Assembly: GCA_018061065.1 (NCBI GenBank)
Contig: JAGOUV010000009.1
Span: 5,309-54,463 of the forward strand
DNA from: Candidatus Altimarinota bacterium
GTDB lineage: Bacteria; Patescibacteriota; Gracilibacteria; UBA1369; UM-FILTER-53-11
Reading direction: 5' to 3'
Length of the DNA stretch: 49,155 nucleotides
The notes beneath the pieces are model-generated. The model did no database searches. It saw only the letters and a list, made by a program, of their open reading frames with translations, and had not been told where the DNA came from. How positions within the stretch are numbered: position 1 is the stretch's first letter; each line of letters begins with the position of its first letter. Of this stretch, positions 41,540 through 49,155 are shown piece after piece. The position numbers and the translations under genes are program-made.

Positions 41540-42334
41540 CTATGCTTCTTGTAAGTCGAGTCCCTGGATGTCTTCAGCGGTCATGATGCTAGTGATCATA
41601 GTGTTCAGATCAGATATTGCATCTTTATTTCCAGCTCCCAGTTTCATTTTCTCTACTGCAAATCTAAGGAGACGTTCCTCAAGAGCTAGTTTTTCCATAT
41701 TATTATCGCTACTTGCAGTAACGCGTCCAGTAGCTAAATTTACGTTATCGTAAAGGTTGCCGCAGAAATCCATCTTGGAGTAATCAAGTATTCTCTCGCG
41801 TAAAATAAGTATTTTGCTTTGTAGCTCAACCTCATCTAGATTAGTCGCGCGTCTTTCTAGTATCTGTTTGCGTGAAGGTATACCTGTAGCTGTATTTCTA
41901 TCCCAAGCCAATTTGTTGAGAGGGTAACGCGATTGGCTTGTTGGAACTCGTCCACCTAGCACTGCTAAATTGTTGAGAACAGTCGGGCCATGTTGATTTT
42001 TTTCATACATTGCTAGTACCTTATTGAGCAATGCGACTGTACCAACTCGGCGGTCCGTTATGGCTGCGAGTATAGATGCGTCGTCGTCAGTTTCCGGAGG
42101 TAGTAGGTTTGCGGCAGCATCCTCAGCTGCATCGAGTGTTGATGAACTTAAACGCTGATCCGGAAGGTTTGGCATAGTGGGGTTGCTATCGATTGCTCTA
42201 AATGCGGCTTGAATGCGTTCACTGGTTCCACGAGAAGTAGCATTTTTTAATGCCTGTGCAAAGCTAAAAGGGAGCATGGGTCTTACGTCGCGTGCAACAT
42301 GAGCAGTTTTAATTGGTCTAGTTTCGATTCCCAT
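41540..42334 (-). CDS. Hypothetical protein (ORFan)
   Basis: A 264-residue soluble protein, helical, with no domain I recognise. The N-terminus is basic; residues about 60-85 are acidic and Ala-rich; the C-terminal half (about 150-230) has long charged helices (for example L-A-L-E-E-R-L-L-R-F-A-V-E-K) that may form a coiled coil. No signal peptide. Several A/T-rich TATA-type hexamers lie within 20 nt before the ATG. It has its own terminator. Confidence 0.6.
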   Translation of the reverse strand: MGIETRPIKTAHVARDVRPMLPFSFAQALKNATSRGTSERIQAAFRAIDSNPTMPNLPDQRLSSSTLDAAEDAAANLLPPETDDDASILAAITDRRVGTVALLNKVLAMYEKNQHGPTVLNNLAVLGGRVPTSQSRYPLNKLAWDRNTATGIPSRKQILERRATNLDEVELQSKILILRERILDYSKMDFCGNLYDNVNLATGRVTASSDNNMEKLALEERLLRFAVEKMKLGAGNKDAISDLNTMITSIMTAEDIQGLDLQEA

Positions 42335-42421
42335 AGATATATATAGATATCAATTATTTACTTAAGAGCGCACACTAAACTTGGTTTGCTATATAGTCAA
42401 CTATGAGTTGTCGCTAATCTG

Positions 42422-43891
42422 TTATTGCTCTAAAAAATGCGCCAAAGCACGTATCGGGAAGCCCGTTGCACCGCGATGCTCGTATTTTTTTGGATCGCTT
42501 ACGAATGCAGGACCTGCAATATCGATATGTGCCCATTTCGTATCGCCCACAAAATATCGTATAAAAGCTGCGCCTTTTGAAGCACCGCCAAATTTTTCCG
42601 TGGAAATTTCTGCGTTTTGTAAGTCGGTGTAGCGGCCTTTCATTTTTTCAGCAAAGTCATCATGGATCGGCAGCTCCCACATAAGTTCATCAGTTGCCTC
42701 GCCTGCTGCGCGAATTTTTTCTTTTAATTCCGTGTCGTTTCCAAAGAGCCCCGCATAGCGCTCACCTAAAGCCACCATGCATGCGCCGGTAAGTGTCGCG
42801 ATATCAATCAAATATTTAGGATGGTACATATCTACCGCGTAAGCGATGGCATCACAGAGAACTAAGCGGCCTTCAGCATCGGTATTTGTAATCTCAACGG
42901 TCTTTCCCGAGTATGTCTTGATTACATCTGATGGCATATATGAGTTAGGCCCCACCACATTGTCGGTCATAGGTGCCACGGCCACGATATGTTTTTTAAT
43001 GCCCAGTTTATGCGCGAGTAAGATGGTAGCGATAACTGCGGCAGCGCCCGATTTATCCAAATGCATATCCATAATTGCGCCGCTTGGTTTCATGTTATAT
43101 CCACCCGTATCAAAAATAATTCCCTTACCTACTAATACAATCGGTGCTTCTTTTGCGGTTTTTGCATCGGGTGCGTAGTCTATGCAGATGAGGCGCGCCT
43201 CGTGAGCACTTCCGCGATTTACAGCCAATAGCGCGCCCATTCCCAATCGCTCCATATCTTTCTTTTTGAGAATGGTTAATTTAGAGCCCGTTTGTTTTGC
43301 AATTTGGCGTGCCTTTTCTTCAAAAAATTCTACATGCGCAATATTTGGCGGAGAGTTCACCCAATCACGAACCATATTTTCAGTGTCGGCCACGATAACG
43401 GCTTTCTCAATTGCCGCTTTTACTTTTTTATTACTCTCAATTCCTACAAATTCTACTTCTTCGAGCGATTGCAGCTGAATTTTTTTCAAATTTTCGCCCG
43501 TTTTATAAAGACGTCCCGGTTGATGATTCGCCAACATGATCGCCTCCATAATCGATTGTGCATAGTCATGAAGAAGCGGGTGCAAAATAATCGAAATCTC
43601 TGTGCCGTTTTGTCTTTGTGCGGCTTGAATTGCGCTCCCAAAAATACTCATCACATTTGTGACGTTTAATTTTTTCTCATCGCCACAGCCAACTAATAAA
43701 ATGCGTTTAGATAGTTTTGGAGTAGGAGTAACAAGGTAGAACGATTGGCATGCCTTAGCCTCAAACTCATGACTGCTCGCAAGGTCGCGTAGAATTTTCT
43801 TCAGTTCAGCATCGCGAACATCTTCTTTTTCAAAAAGTGGATAGATGAGTAATGCTTCGTTTTTTGGTGTGCGAGAAAAAGTAACTTTCAT
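42422..43891 (-). CDS. pepA: Leucyl aminopeptidase (M17 family)
   Basis: A 489-residue di-zinc aminopeptidase, usual length. The C-terminal catalytic domain has the metal- and substrate-binding blocks V-G-K-G-I-I-F-D-T-G-G-Y-N-M-K-P (about residue 250), M-H-L-D-K-S-G-A-A-A-V and the family signature N-T-D-A-E-G-R-L-V-L. The N-terminal macro-like domain is present. It would release N-terminal residues from peptides in the cytoplasm. CATAAT on the minus strand (43903-43898) ends exactly 6 nt before the ATG. The symbol is by family; substrate preference is not shown. Confidence 0.94.
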   Translation of the reverse strand: MKVTFSRTPKNEALLIYPLFEKEDVRDAELKKILRDLASSHEFEAKACQSFYLVTPTPKLSKRILLVGCGDEKKLNVTNVMSIFGSAIQAAQRQNGTEISIILHPLLHDYAQSIMEAIMLANHQPGRLYKTGENLKKIQLQSLEEVEFVGIESNKKVKAAIEKAVIVADTENMVRDWVNSPPNIAHVEFFEEKARQIAKQTGSKLTILKKKDMERLGMGALLAVNRGSAHEARLICIDYAPDAKTAKEAPIVLVGKGIIFDTGGYNMKPSGAIMDMHLDKSGAAAVIATILLAHKLGIKKHIVAVAPMTDNVVGPNSYMPSDVIKTYSGKTVEITNTDAEGRLVLCDAIAYAVDMYHPKYLIDIATLTGACMVALGERYAGLFGNDTELKEKIRAAGEATDELMWELPIHDDFAEKMKGRYTDLQNAEISTEKFGGASKGAAFIRYFVGDTKWAHIDIAGPAFVSDPKKYEHRGATGFPIRALAHFLEQ

Positions 43892-43934
43892 TAGGTAATT
43901 ATGTTACCACCAAACTAATATAACGGCTAATTTT

Positions 43935-44270
43935 TTAGTATATTTTTGAGCCGAGGGGGATGTTGGAACTTTCAAAACTTAAAAGTACGATATCCCCTTC
44001 TGCATTTGCGGTGCCGCAGGTAAGTACTTCGGAAATAAACGGGCCAATTTGTTTAGGTGGAAAATTGGTAACGCAAACAATAAGGCGATTGAGCATCTGC
44101 TCTTTTGTATAGAGTTTGGTAATCTGTGCGGAAGATTTTTTAATGCCGATCTCTGGCCCAAAATCAATCTTGAGTTGGTAGGCGGGCTTGCGCGCCTCGG
44201 GAAAATCTTGAACATCGATCACTTTACCCACACGCATTTCTACTTTTTCGAAGTCACTCCAGGAGATCAT
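43935..44270 (-). CDS. csaA: tRNA-binding-domain protein CsaA
   Basis: A 111-residue protein made of one tRNA-binding (OB-fold) domain, related to CsaA and to the C-terminal domain of MetRS. It begins M-I-S-W-S-D-F-E-K-V-E-M-R-V-G-K-V, the usual CsaA opening, and has K-P-A-Y-Q-L-K-I-D-F-G and S-A-Q-I-T. CsaA acts as a chaperone-like or tRNA-binding factor. An in-frame start exists 60 bp upstream, but TACCAT on the minus strand (44282-44277) lies exactly 6 nt before the ATG at 44270. Confidence 0.92.
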   Translation of the reverse strand: MISWSDFEKVEMRVGKVIDVQDFPEARKPAYQLKIDFGPEIGIKKSSAQITKLYTKEQMLNRLIVCVTNFPPKQIGPFISEVLTCGTANAEGDIVLLSFESSNIPLGSKIY

Positions 44271-44353
44271 GGTCGAATGGTACCCCAAATTAGCTATTTT
44301 CAAAAACCCATTCAGGCGGTAGAATGCCATGGCTTTGAGGTTTTATAGGTTGT

Positions 44354-44430
44354 GGTCCGGTAGCTTAGCTGGCTAAAGCGCCTCCCTGTCACGGAGGAGA
44401 CCGCGGGTTCGAGTCCCGTCCGGACCGCCA
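44354..44430 (+). tRNA. tRNA-Asp (anticodon GTC)
   Basis: A 77-nt tRNA with a 7-bp acceptor stem (GGTCCGG with CCGGACC), D-arm, anticodon stem CCTCC/GGAGG holding GTC (44388-44390), and T-arm with GGTTCGAGTCC. The 3' CCA is encoded (44428-44430). Confidence 0.97.
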
Positions 44431-44438
44431 TTAGAACA

Positions 44439-44852
44439 TTATAAAGTGAGTTTTTCCAATATCTCCGCCAGCTGCGCCTGCTCGGTTTCGTTGAGCTTCC
44501 CTAGAATTCGCTCCAGGTGGGTAGTGAATTTTTTAAAACCAGCCTCCAGCGCACGGCTGCCCGTGGGCGTAAGGGAAAGACGGATTATGCGACGATCACC
44601 CGTATCGGTAACACGCTTAATGTGCTTACTTTTTACGAGACTATTAATAAGAGCAGTGGTGGAAGGAGGTGTCACACACATAAAATCAGCGATCTCTTTC
44701 ATGGTTGGCTTCCCTACCTCTGAGATAAACTTAAGACAGCGCATGCGCTGCATGGTGACAGGGTCGACGCGGTGGTTTTTGCTGATCGTCTCGTGTATAA
44801 GCCGTCCCATTCTAAAAAAGAGGTTGATGAGATGGTGGATATCTTTTTGCAT
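44439..44852 (-). CDS. MarR-family transcriptional regulator
   Basis: A 137-residue winged-helix regulator. The DNA-binding region shows T-M-K-E-I-A-D-F-M-C-V-T-P-P-S-T-T-A-L-I-N-S-L-V (recognition helix, about residues 53-77). The wing D-T-G-D-R-R-I-I-R-L-S-L-T matches the MarR D-x-R-D/R-x-R pattern. The N- and C-terminal helices form the dimer. MarR proteins usually repress until a ligand binds. It is divergent from the exporter operon across 112 bp containing a 19-bp palindrome, so it most likely controls that operon and itself. Confidence 0.93.
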   Translation of the reverse strand: MQKDIHHLINLFFRMGRLIHETISKNHRVDPVTMQRMRCLKFISEVGKPTMKEIADFMCVTPPSTTALINSLVKSKHIKRVTDTGDRRIIRLSLTPTGSRALEAGFKKFTTHLERILGKLNETEQAQLAEILEKLTL

Positions 44853-44864
44853 GTTGCGGACGAT

Positions 44865-44883
44865 TAGTTAGAGTCTCAAACTA
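44865..44883. promoter_or_regulatory. Candidate MarR operator 1 (19-bp palindrome)
   Basis: TAGTTAGAGTCTCAAACTA is symmetric about its central T with only one mismatched pair. Its length and place between the divergent marR and exporter genes suit a MarR dimer. It overlaps the likely marR -10 region, suggesting autoregulation. Confidence 0.7.
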
Positions 44884-44910
44884 TTTGACAACCTAAGTAT
44901 AGAGCGGTAG

Positions 44911-44939
44911 CTTGAGAGTGGTCAAGTTTATGCTATAAT
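44911..44939 (+). promoter_or_regulatory. Exporter-operon promoter overlapping candidate operator 2
   Basis: TTGAGA (44912-44917), 16-bp spacer, TATAAT (44934-44939). A second inverted repeat, CTTGA-N6-TCAAG (44911-44926), covers the -35 box, so a bound repressor would block polymerase. The leader to the ATG at 44965 is about 19 nt. Confidence 0.7.
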
Positions 44940-44964
44940 TCCTGCCTTTAACGAGAACATTATT

Positions 44965-46710
44965 ATGAAAATGAAGCGAACATATTGGTATATATTAGGT
45001 GGAGTAGCGGTGGTGGTTATGGCGGCCATCGCGTTTGGAAGTGGGGCTAAAAAAGGTACTGCGGAGGTTGCAACCGTGACACGAGGAACAATTAAACAAG
45101 AAGTGAGTGCTACGGGGAAAGTGCAATCCGCCGGTCGTGTAGAAATGGGATTTGAAAAATCGGGCCGTGTTGCGGCAGTGAATGCAGAAGTGGGAGATAC
45201 AATAGAAGCGGGTGAGGTCATTGTTTCTTTGGATAATAGGGATGTGAACGCTTCGGTAAATGAGCAGCGGGCTTCTGTGGCATTGGCGCAAGCTCAGGTA
45301 GGACAGTATCAGGCCGCACTTGATGCCGAACGCGTACGACTTACGGAAATAAAAAAAGGTGCACGCAATGAAGAAATTACCCTTTCCCAGACGCAGGTGG
45401 ATAACGCCTCACGTTCGTTGGCAAATGCACAGCAAAATGTAAATAAAGTAACGGAAAAAACGCAGACGGATTTGGCGAATGTTTATTCCGATGTCCCCGA
45501 TGTGGTCAGTGATGCGTACTCAAAGGTAAATCAGGCAATCAATACCGATACAACGGTGGTTTTTCGCAGAGGGAATACGCTTTTCTATGAATTATCTTTT
45601 AATCCCTGCAGTCAGGAATTGGAGTCGTTTACCCTTAGTGAACGGTATGAATTTGATAAGATTTTGCCCCAGTGGCAGGCGCAAGTTCAGGCACTTAATG
45701 CCAATTCTTCGACGGACGACTTAGATAAGGCAGTAGCGGATGCACATATATATACCGAGCGCGCACAAAAATTATTTAGCTCGATCGGCACGATGGTAAA
45801 TCAACGCTGTGCGGATCATGCGGAAATTAGTTCAAGCTATGCCACGGAAAATAATGCGGGTATGGCGTTGGCAAACGCAGCGGTCACCGCGGTAAATAGT
45901 GTTCGTCAGACAATTGAGGCGCAGAGAAAATCGAATGAGACGACATTGCAGACTGCGCAAAGTGCTTTTACTGAAGCCCAAAACGCTTTGTCTAATGCGC
46001 AGAGCCAGCTGGAGTTAAAGAAAGCTTCGGCAACACCGGAGCAGATTGCAATTCAAGAGGCAAAAGTGAATCAGGCGAAGGCCTCACTGGAGGCTCAACG
46101 TGCACAAATCGCTGCGGCGCAAGCGCGCGTAGAAAGTGCGCAGGCACAGTTCGAGAAGACGATAATTCGCGCGCCTTTCAGTGGATCAATTACTAAGCTT
46201 GATATTAAAGTGGGCGAAACCGCATCGCCGAATGTTCCCGTGGTAGGAGTGCTTTCTAAGGTGAGTTTTGAAATTGAATCGAACATTGCAGAGGTAGATG
46301 TGCCTAAATTGCAGGTGGGGATGACTGCACGCGTGACTCTTGATGCCTATGGAAATGATGTGAATTTTGATGCAAAAATTACGAAGATAGATCCGGCTGA
46401 AACGGTGATCGACGGCGTTTCTACCTATAAGACAACCTTTCAATTTGATAAAGATGATGAACGAATCCGCTTGGGTATGACGGCAAATGTCGATGTGCAA
46501 ACAGCGCAGGTTGAAAATGCATTGATGATTCCTCAGCGCGCAGTGATTAATACTGCAGGCGTAAAAACAGTAAAAGTAATTGTTAATAAGGGGCAGAAAA
46601 ATGAGCAGATTATCGATAAGCCAGTAGTGACGGGCTTGCGTGGCTCTAACGGCATGATTGAAATTAAAGAAGGGTTGGGTGAGGGGGAAGATATTGTGCT
46701 GAGTTTGTAA
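44965..46710 (+). CDS. MacA/HlyD-type membrane fusion protein
   Basis: A 581-residue protein with one N-terminal membrane segment (about residues 7-25) and a large outside part. A lipoyl-like half begins G-T-I-K-Q-E-V-S-A-T-G-K-V near residue 48, followed by a long Ala/Gln-rich coiled coil. The second lipoyl half and barrel domains (I-R-A-P-F-S-G-S-I-T-K-L near residue 402) and a C-terminal membrane-proximal domain follow. Between the coiled-coil arms is an extra segment bounded by Cys215 and Cys282. It would link the MacB-like transporter to the outside or wall. It is longer than usual for the family (about 370-400). Confidence 0.88.
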   Translation: MKMKRTYWYILGGVAVVVMAAIAFGSGAKKGTAEVATVTRGTIKQEVSATGKVQSAGRVEMGFEKSGRVAAVNAEVGDTIEAGEVIVSLDNRDVNASVNEQRASVALAQAQVGQYQAALDAERVRLTEIKKGARNEEITLSQTQVDNASRSLANAQQNVNKVTEKTQTDLANVYSDVPDVVSDAYSKVNQAINTDTTVVFRRGNTLFYELSFNPCSQELESFTLSERYEFDKILPQWQAQVQALNANSSTDDLDKAVADAHIYTERAQKLFSSIGTMVNQRCADHAEISSSYATENNAGMALANAAVTAVNSVRQTIEAQRKSNETTLQTAQSAFTEAQNALSNAQSQLELKKASATPEQIAIQEAKVNQAKASLEAQRAQIAAAQARVESAQAQFEKTIIRAPFSGSITKLDIKVGETASPNVPVVGVLSKVSFEIESNIAEVDVPKLQVGMTARVTLDAYGNDVNFDAKITKIDPAETVIDGVSTYKTTFQFDKDDERIRLGMTANVDVQTAQVENALMIPQRAVINTAGVKTVKVIVNKGQKNEQIIDKPVVTGLRGSNGMIEIKEGLGEGEDIVLSL

Positions 46711-46722
46711 GCCGCCACAAAA

Positions 46723-47439
46723 ATGATTATTGAAGTAAACAATTTGCAGAAAACATATGAGTCCGCGTTGGGCGTGAAAACTCATGCGCTACGCGGTGTT
46801 ACTTTTTCTATAAAAAAAGGAGAGTTCGTGGCGATTATGGGCCCATCAGGATCAGGAAAATCAACGATGCTTCATCTGCTTGGTTTTCTTGAGCGTCCTA
46901 CGCATGGAACGTATTTGTTTGATGGGAAAGATAGTCGCGCTTATACGGATGACGAGATTGCAAAAGTGCGTAACGAAAAAATGGGATTTGTTTTCCAGGC
47001 ATTTAATTTGCTGCCACGCACGCCGGTGTATGAAAATGTGAAACTTCCGCTTATTTATTCAGAGGTTCCCGATACTGAGTGGGATGAAAGGATACAGAAA
47101 GCGATTGAGGTAGTGGGATTGCAGCATCGTATACATCACGAGCCATCGCAGCTTTCCGGTGGAGAGAAGCAACGTGTGGCAATTGCGCGTGCGCTGGTAT
47201 GTACTCCAGAAGTGATTTTTGCTGATGAGCCTACGGGAAATTTGGACTCAAAGTCGGGCCAGGCGGTCATGGAAAAATTGCAGACACTCAACGAAAAAAA
47301 AGGTCACACGATTATTCTTATTACTCACGAGACCACGACAGCTGAACATGCGAACCGAATCATCCGCGTAAAAGATGGAGAAGTAGAGAGTGATCAGCAG
47401 GTAACGAAGCGCAGAAAAGCGACCTCATTTGAGAAATAA
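46723..47439 (+). CDS. MacB/LolD-type ABC transporter ATPase
   Basis: A 238-residue ATPase with Walker A G-P-S-G-S-G-K-S-T (about residues 40-48), Q-loop, signature L-S-G-G-E-K-Q-R-V-A-I-A-R-A (about 145) and Walker B F-A-D-E-P-T-G-N-L-D-S. This set marks the MacB/LolD/FtsE-like group. It starts 12 bp after the fusion-protein gene and precedes the permease by 3 bp, so the three form one transport complex that exports a drug, peptide or lipid. Confidence 0.95.
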   Translation: MIIEVNNLQKTYESALGVKTHALRGVTFSIKKGEFVAIMGPSGSGKSTMLHLLGFLERPTHGTYLFDGKDSRAYTDDEIAKVRNEKMGFVFQAFNLLPRTPVYENVKLPLIYSEVPDTEWDERIQKAIEVVGLQHRIHHEPSQLSGGEKQRVAIARALVCTPEVIFADEPTGNLDSKSGQAVMEKLQTLNEKKGHTIILITHETTTAEHANRIIRVKDGEVESDQQVTKRRKATSFEK

Positions 47440-47442
47440 TAT

Positions 47443-48681
47443 ATGAAATTAAGTTATACGATTAAGACAGCGGTTCACGCGTTGCGCTCAAACAAGGCGC
47501 GTACGATGTTGACGATCCTGGGAATTGTTATCGGTATTACCTCGATTATTATCGTGATGTCGATTGGGCAAGGAGCACAGACATTGATTTTGAATCAGAT
47601 TGAAGGACTTGGTGCGCAGACGTTATATATGGAGCCGGGCAAGGAGCCCACGGGCCCGTCAGATTTTACGGAAGTGTTTAGCGACTCGTTAAAAACCCGC
47701 GATTATAATACATTGGTTGCACGCAAAGAATCCCTTGGATTAAGCGATATTTCGCCATCAGTGTTCCAAGTTGCACCCATATCGTATGAAACAGAAACAA
47801 TTCGTAAAAGTGTTTTTGGAACAGGTCCTAACTATCTTGATGTGTTTGAAATTTATCCCGAACAAGGAACGTATTTTTCTGAGGATGATGTAACGCAGAA
47901 ATCGCGCGTGGCGATTATTGGTTCTGAAGTTAAGAAAAAATTATTTGGAGAATCGCCGGCATTAGGCGAGCGTATTAAAATTAAAAATCAGGTTTTCCGT
48001 ATTATTGGTGTGCTGCCCCAAAAAGGCCAAGTTGTGTTTTTTAACTTTGATGAATTAGTCTTGATTCCCTACTCTACCGCACAGGAATATTTGTTGGGAA
48101 TAAATTATTTCAACGCATTTTTGATGCGTGCAAAAGATGGTGAAGATGCGAGTTTGGTAAAAAAACGCATACAGGCCACGTTGCGCGAACTGCACAATAT
48201 TGAAGATCCTACTAAGGATGATTTTCATGTAAACACACAGGAGGATGCGGTGGAACGCGTAGGATTAATTACAGGGATCTTGACCGCATTGCTTGTGTCG
48301 GTTGCTGCGATTTCACTTATCGTGGGCGGCATTGGCATTATGAATATCATGTTGGTGTCGGTCTCCGAGCGCACGCCTGAAATCGGTCTGCGAAAAGCTG
48401 TGGGTGCCCGGTACAAAGACATTCTCACGCAGTTTCTCATGGAGGCGGTGGCACTTACGGGACTGGGAGGAATTGTGGGAATTTTACTTGGGGCGCTGTT
48501 TTCGCTTTTGATTGCCGTGGTGCTTTCGCAAGTAGTTGGATTGGATTGGAGTTTCCAATTTCCCATCAGTGCAGCGGTAATAGGTATTGGAGTTTCTGGA
48601 GGAATAGGATTGATCTTTGGCCTATATCCCGCGCGCCAGGCAGCACGAAAGAGCCCCATTGAGGCTCTTAGGTACGAATAG
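47443..48681 (+). CDS. MacB-type ABC transporter permease
   Basis: A 412-residue permease. The N-terminal membrane helix (about residues 20-40, T-M-L-T-I-L-G-I-V-I-G-I) is followed by a large MacB periplasmic core domain (about 50-270). Three more helices form the FtsX domain, with G-G-I-G-I-M-N-I-M-L-V-S-V-S-E-R-T-P-E-I-G-L-R-K-A-V-G-A at the start. The end S-P-I-E-A-L-R-Y-E is standard. Unlike MacB itself, the ATPase is a separate protein here. Substrate unknown. Confidence 0.95.
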   Translation: MKLSYTIKTAVHALRSNKARTMLTILGIVIGITSIIIVMSIGQGAQTLILNQIEGLGAQTLYMEPGKEPTGPSDFTEVFSDSLKTRDYNTLVARKESLGLSDISPSVFQVAPISYETETIRKSVFGTGPNYLDVFEIYPEQGTYFSEDDVTQKSRVAIIGSEVKKKLFGESPALGERIKIKNQVFRIIGVLPQKGQVVFFNFDELVLIPYSTAQEYLLGINYFNAFLMRAKDGEDASLVKKRIQATLRELHNIEDPTKDDFHVNTQEDAVERVGLITGILTALLVSVAAISLIVGGIGIMNIMLVSVSERTPEIGLRKAVGARYKDILTQFLMEAVALTGLGGIVGILLGALFSLLIAVVLSQVVGLDWSFQFPISAAVIGIGVSGGIGLIFGLYPARQAARKSPIEALRYE

Positions 48682-48692
48682 TTACAAAAAAA

Positions 48693-49055
48693 TTACGACA
48701 ATAGATCTGCTAAATTTCTATGCACGCGATGTGCAAAAGCAGCAGTTAACTGTCCTGGTCTGCCCGTTTGACTTAAGTTTGACGGAGTAAGTTCGAGAAA
48801 TACACTATCTCGGCCTTCGCCATAAATACTTACTGAATCGCCCGTTGCAATGCGAGCTTTTGGCGTAGGTACCACTGCTCCACGTGCACTCCATTGGAGT
48901 TGGCCGACATCTGCTTCTACTAACATTTGTAGTACCTCATCAGTTTTAAGACCTAAGGTCTTATACTGTCGCTGAAAAACTCCAGAGCCCGCGGGACGCG
49001 TATAATTAACTCCTTCATGTTGGAATGCGTCTGCTTCGCGTAAGTTTAATGTCAT
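48693..49055 (-). CDS. Hypothetical protein (ORFan)
   Basis: A 120-residue soluble protein with no domain I recognise, strand-rich in character with several Arg/Gly/Thr patches. I chose the ATG at 49055 over an in-frame start at 49106: TATAAC on the minus strand (49070-49065) ends 9 nt before it, and the earlier start would overlap the end of the upstream gene by about 40 bp. It is convergent with the exporter permease (11 bp). Confidence 0.55.
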   Translation of the reverse strand: MTLNLREADAFQHEGVNYTRPAGSGVFQRQYKTLGLKTDEVLQMLVEADVGQLQWSARGAVVPTPKARIATGDSVSIYGEGRDSVFLELTPSNLSQTGRPGQLTAAFAHRVHRNLADLLS

Positions 49056-49065
49056 AACGATTGGG

Positions 49066-49155
49066 TTATAAAGTATGAACAGGCGTTGGTGTGTCTGTCT
49101 CGTCAATCTCGTCTATAACTGGATTTCCAATATCCGGAGTTGCGCGACTAGGAAC
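49066..49155 (-). CDS. 3' end of a gene cut by the window end
   Basis: An open frame enters from 49155 and ends at TAA (49068-49066). The visible 29 residues are acidic and Asp/Thr/Pro-rich (for example D-E-I-D-E-T-D-T-P-T-P), like the tails of the other surface or ORFan proteins here. It ends 10 bp before the next minus-strand ATG, as expected for neighbouring genes. The short length makes the call uncertain. Confidence 0.45.
   Translation of the reverse strand, partial: VPSRATPDIGNPVIDEIDETDTPTPVHTL

Noticed and set aside
44965-48681. RND-type tripartite pump
   Set aside because: The partner genes are an ABC ATPase and a MacB/FtsX-type permease, so the adaptor belongs to an ABC exporter.
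1-49155. Recoding of TGA as glycine (Gracilibacteria/Absconditabacteria code)
   Set aside because: Several well-supported genes end in TGA (2193-2195, 6965-6967, 12082-12084) and RF2 is encoded, so TGA is a stop.

Overview
The window looks like chromosomal DNA of a Candidate Phyla Radiation (Patescibacteria) bacterium, most likely Peregrinibacteria-like. This is inferred from gene content: small lineage-specific ORFans, a DUF5652-type membrane protein, a lone T4SS-pilin-type small membrane protein, a stand-alone 5'-3' exonuclease, KhpA beside ribosomal protein bS16, and leaderless genes. No rRNA is present to confirm it. TGA is used as a stop (for example at 2193-2195 and 6965-6967) and a release factor 2 gene is present, so the Gracilibacteria code (TGA=Gly) does not apply. 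I see no transposon, prophage, CRISPR array or rRNA operon.

Layout. 1-5922 (+): end of an unknown gene, two lipoproteins (the second with a CAP domain) and a 1218-residue protein with SH3-like segments. 6002-13349 (+): NrnA, a VIT/CCC1 metal transporter, an ABC-F ATPase, a methyltransferase-like protein, a ferric-reductase-like bis-haem flavoprotein with a cytochrome b5 domain protein and a GH114 protein, then a GNAT acetyltransferase. One small membrane protein lies on the other strand. 13353-22411 (-): tmRNA, an ORFan, mfd, dnaN, a 546-bp non-coding stretch with an iterated TTGTTCA motif (possible origin), two hypotheticals and RNase J. 22535-31573: mixed strands with murD, a lipid-linked sugar flippase, prfB, def, a FemAB-like ligase and ORFans. 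31678-35587 (-): ftsZ, ftsA, a 506-bp gene-free stretch and a 5'-3' exonuclease ending in a clamp-binding-like peptide. 35699-44430: small lipoproteins and ORFans, a pilin-like protein, an AEC transporter, khpA-rpsP, a DciA/DUF721 protein, a glycosyltransferase, leucyl aminopeptidase, CsaA and tRNA-Asp. 44439-48681: a MarR repressor divergent from a MacA-MacB-type export operon, with a clear palindromic operator. 48693-49155 (-): two ORFans, one cut by the window end.

How the genes work together. Most belong to core growth: replication and repair (dnaN, mfd, exonuclease, DciA-like), translation and its quality control (prfB, def, rpsP, tmRNA, RNase J, NrnA, ABC-F) and envelope building and division (murD, flippase, FemAB, ftsA, ftsZ, glycosyltransferase). 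The accessory parts are the surface lipoproteins, the haem/flavin module and the MarR-controlled exporter.

The most striking whole-window signal is regulatory. At least twelve genes have a -10-like hexamer ending exactly 6 nt before the start codon, so transcription should begin on the first base of the start codon. About a dozen more have spacings of 5-9 nt. Clear Shine-Dalgarno sequences are scarce. I used this spacing to choose several starts. Divergent genes often share 25-41 bp containing back-to-back -10 boxes.
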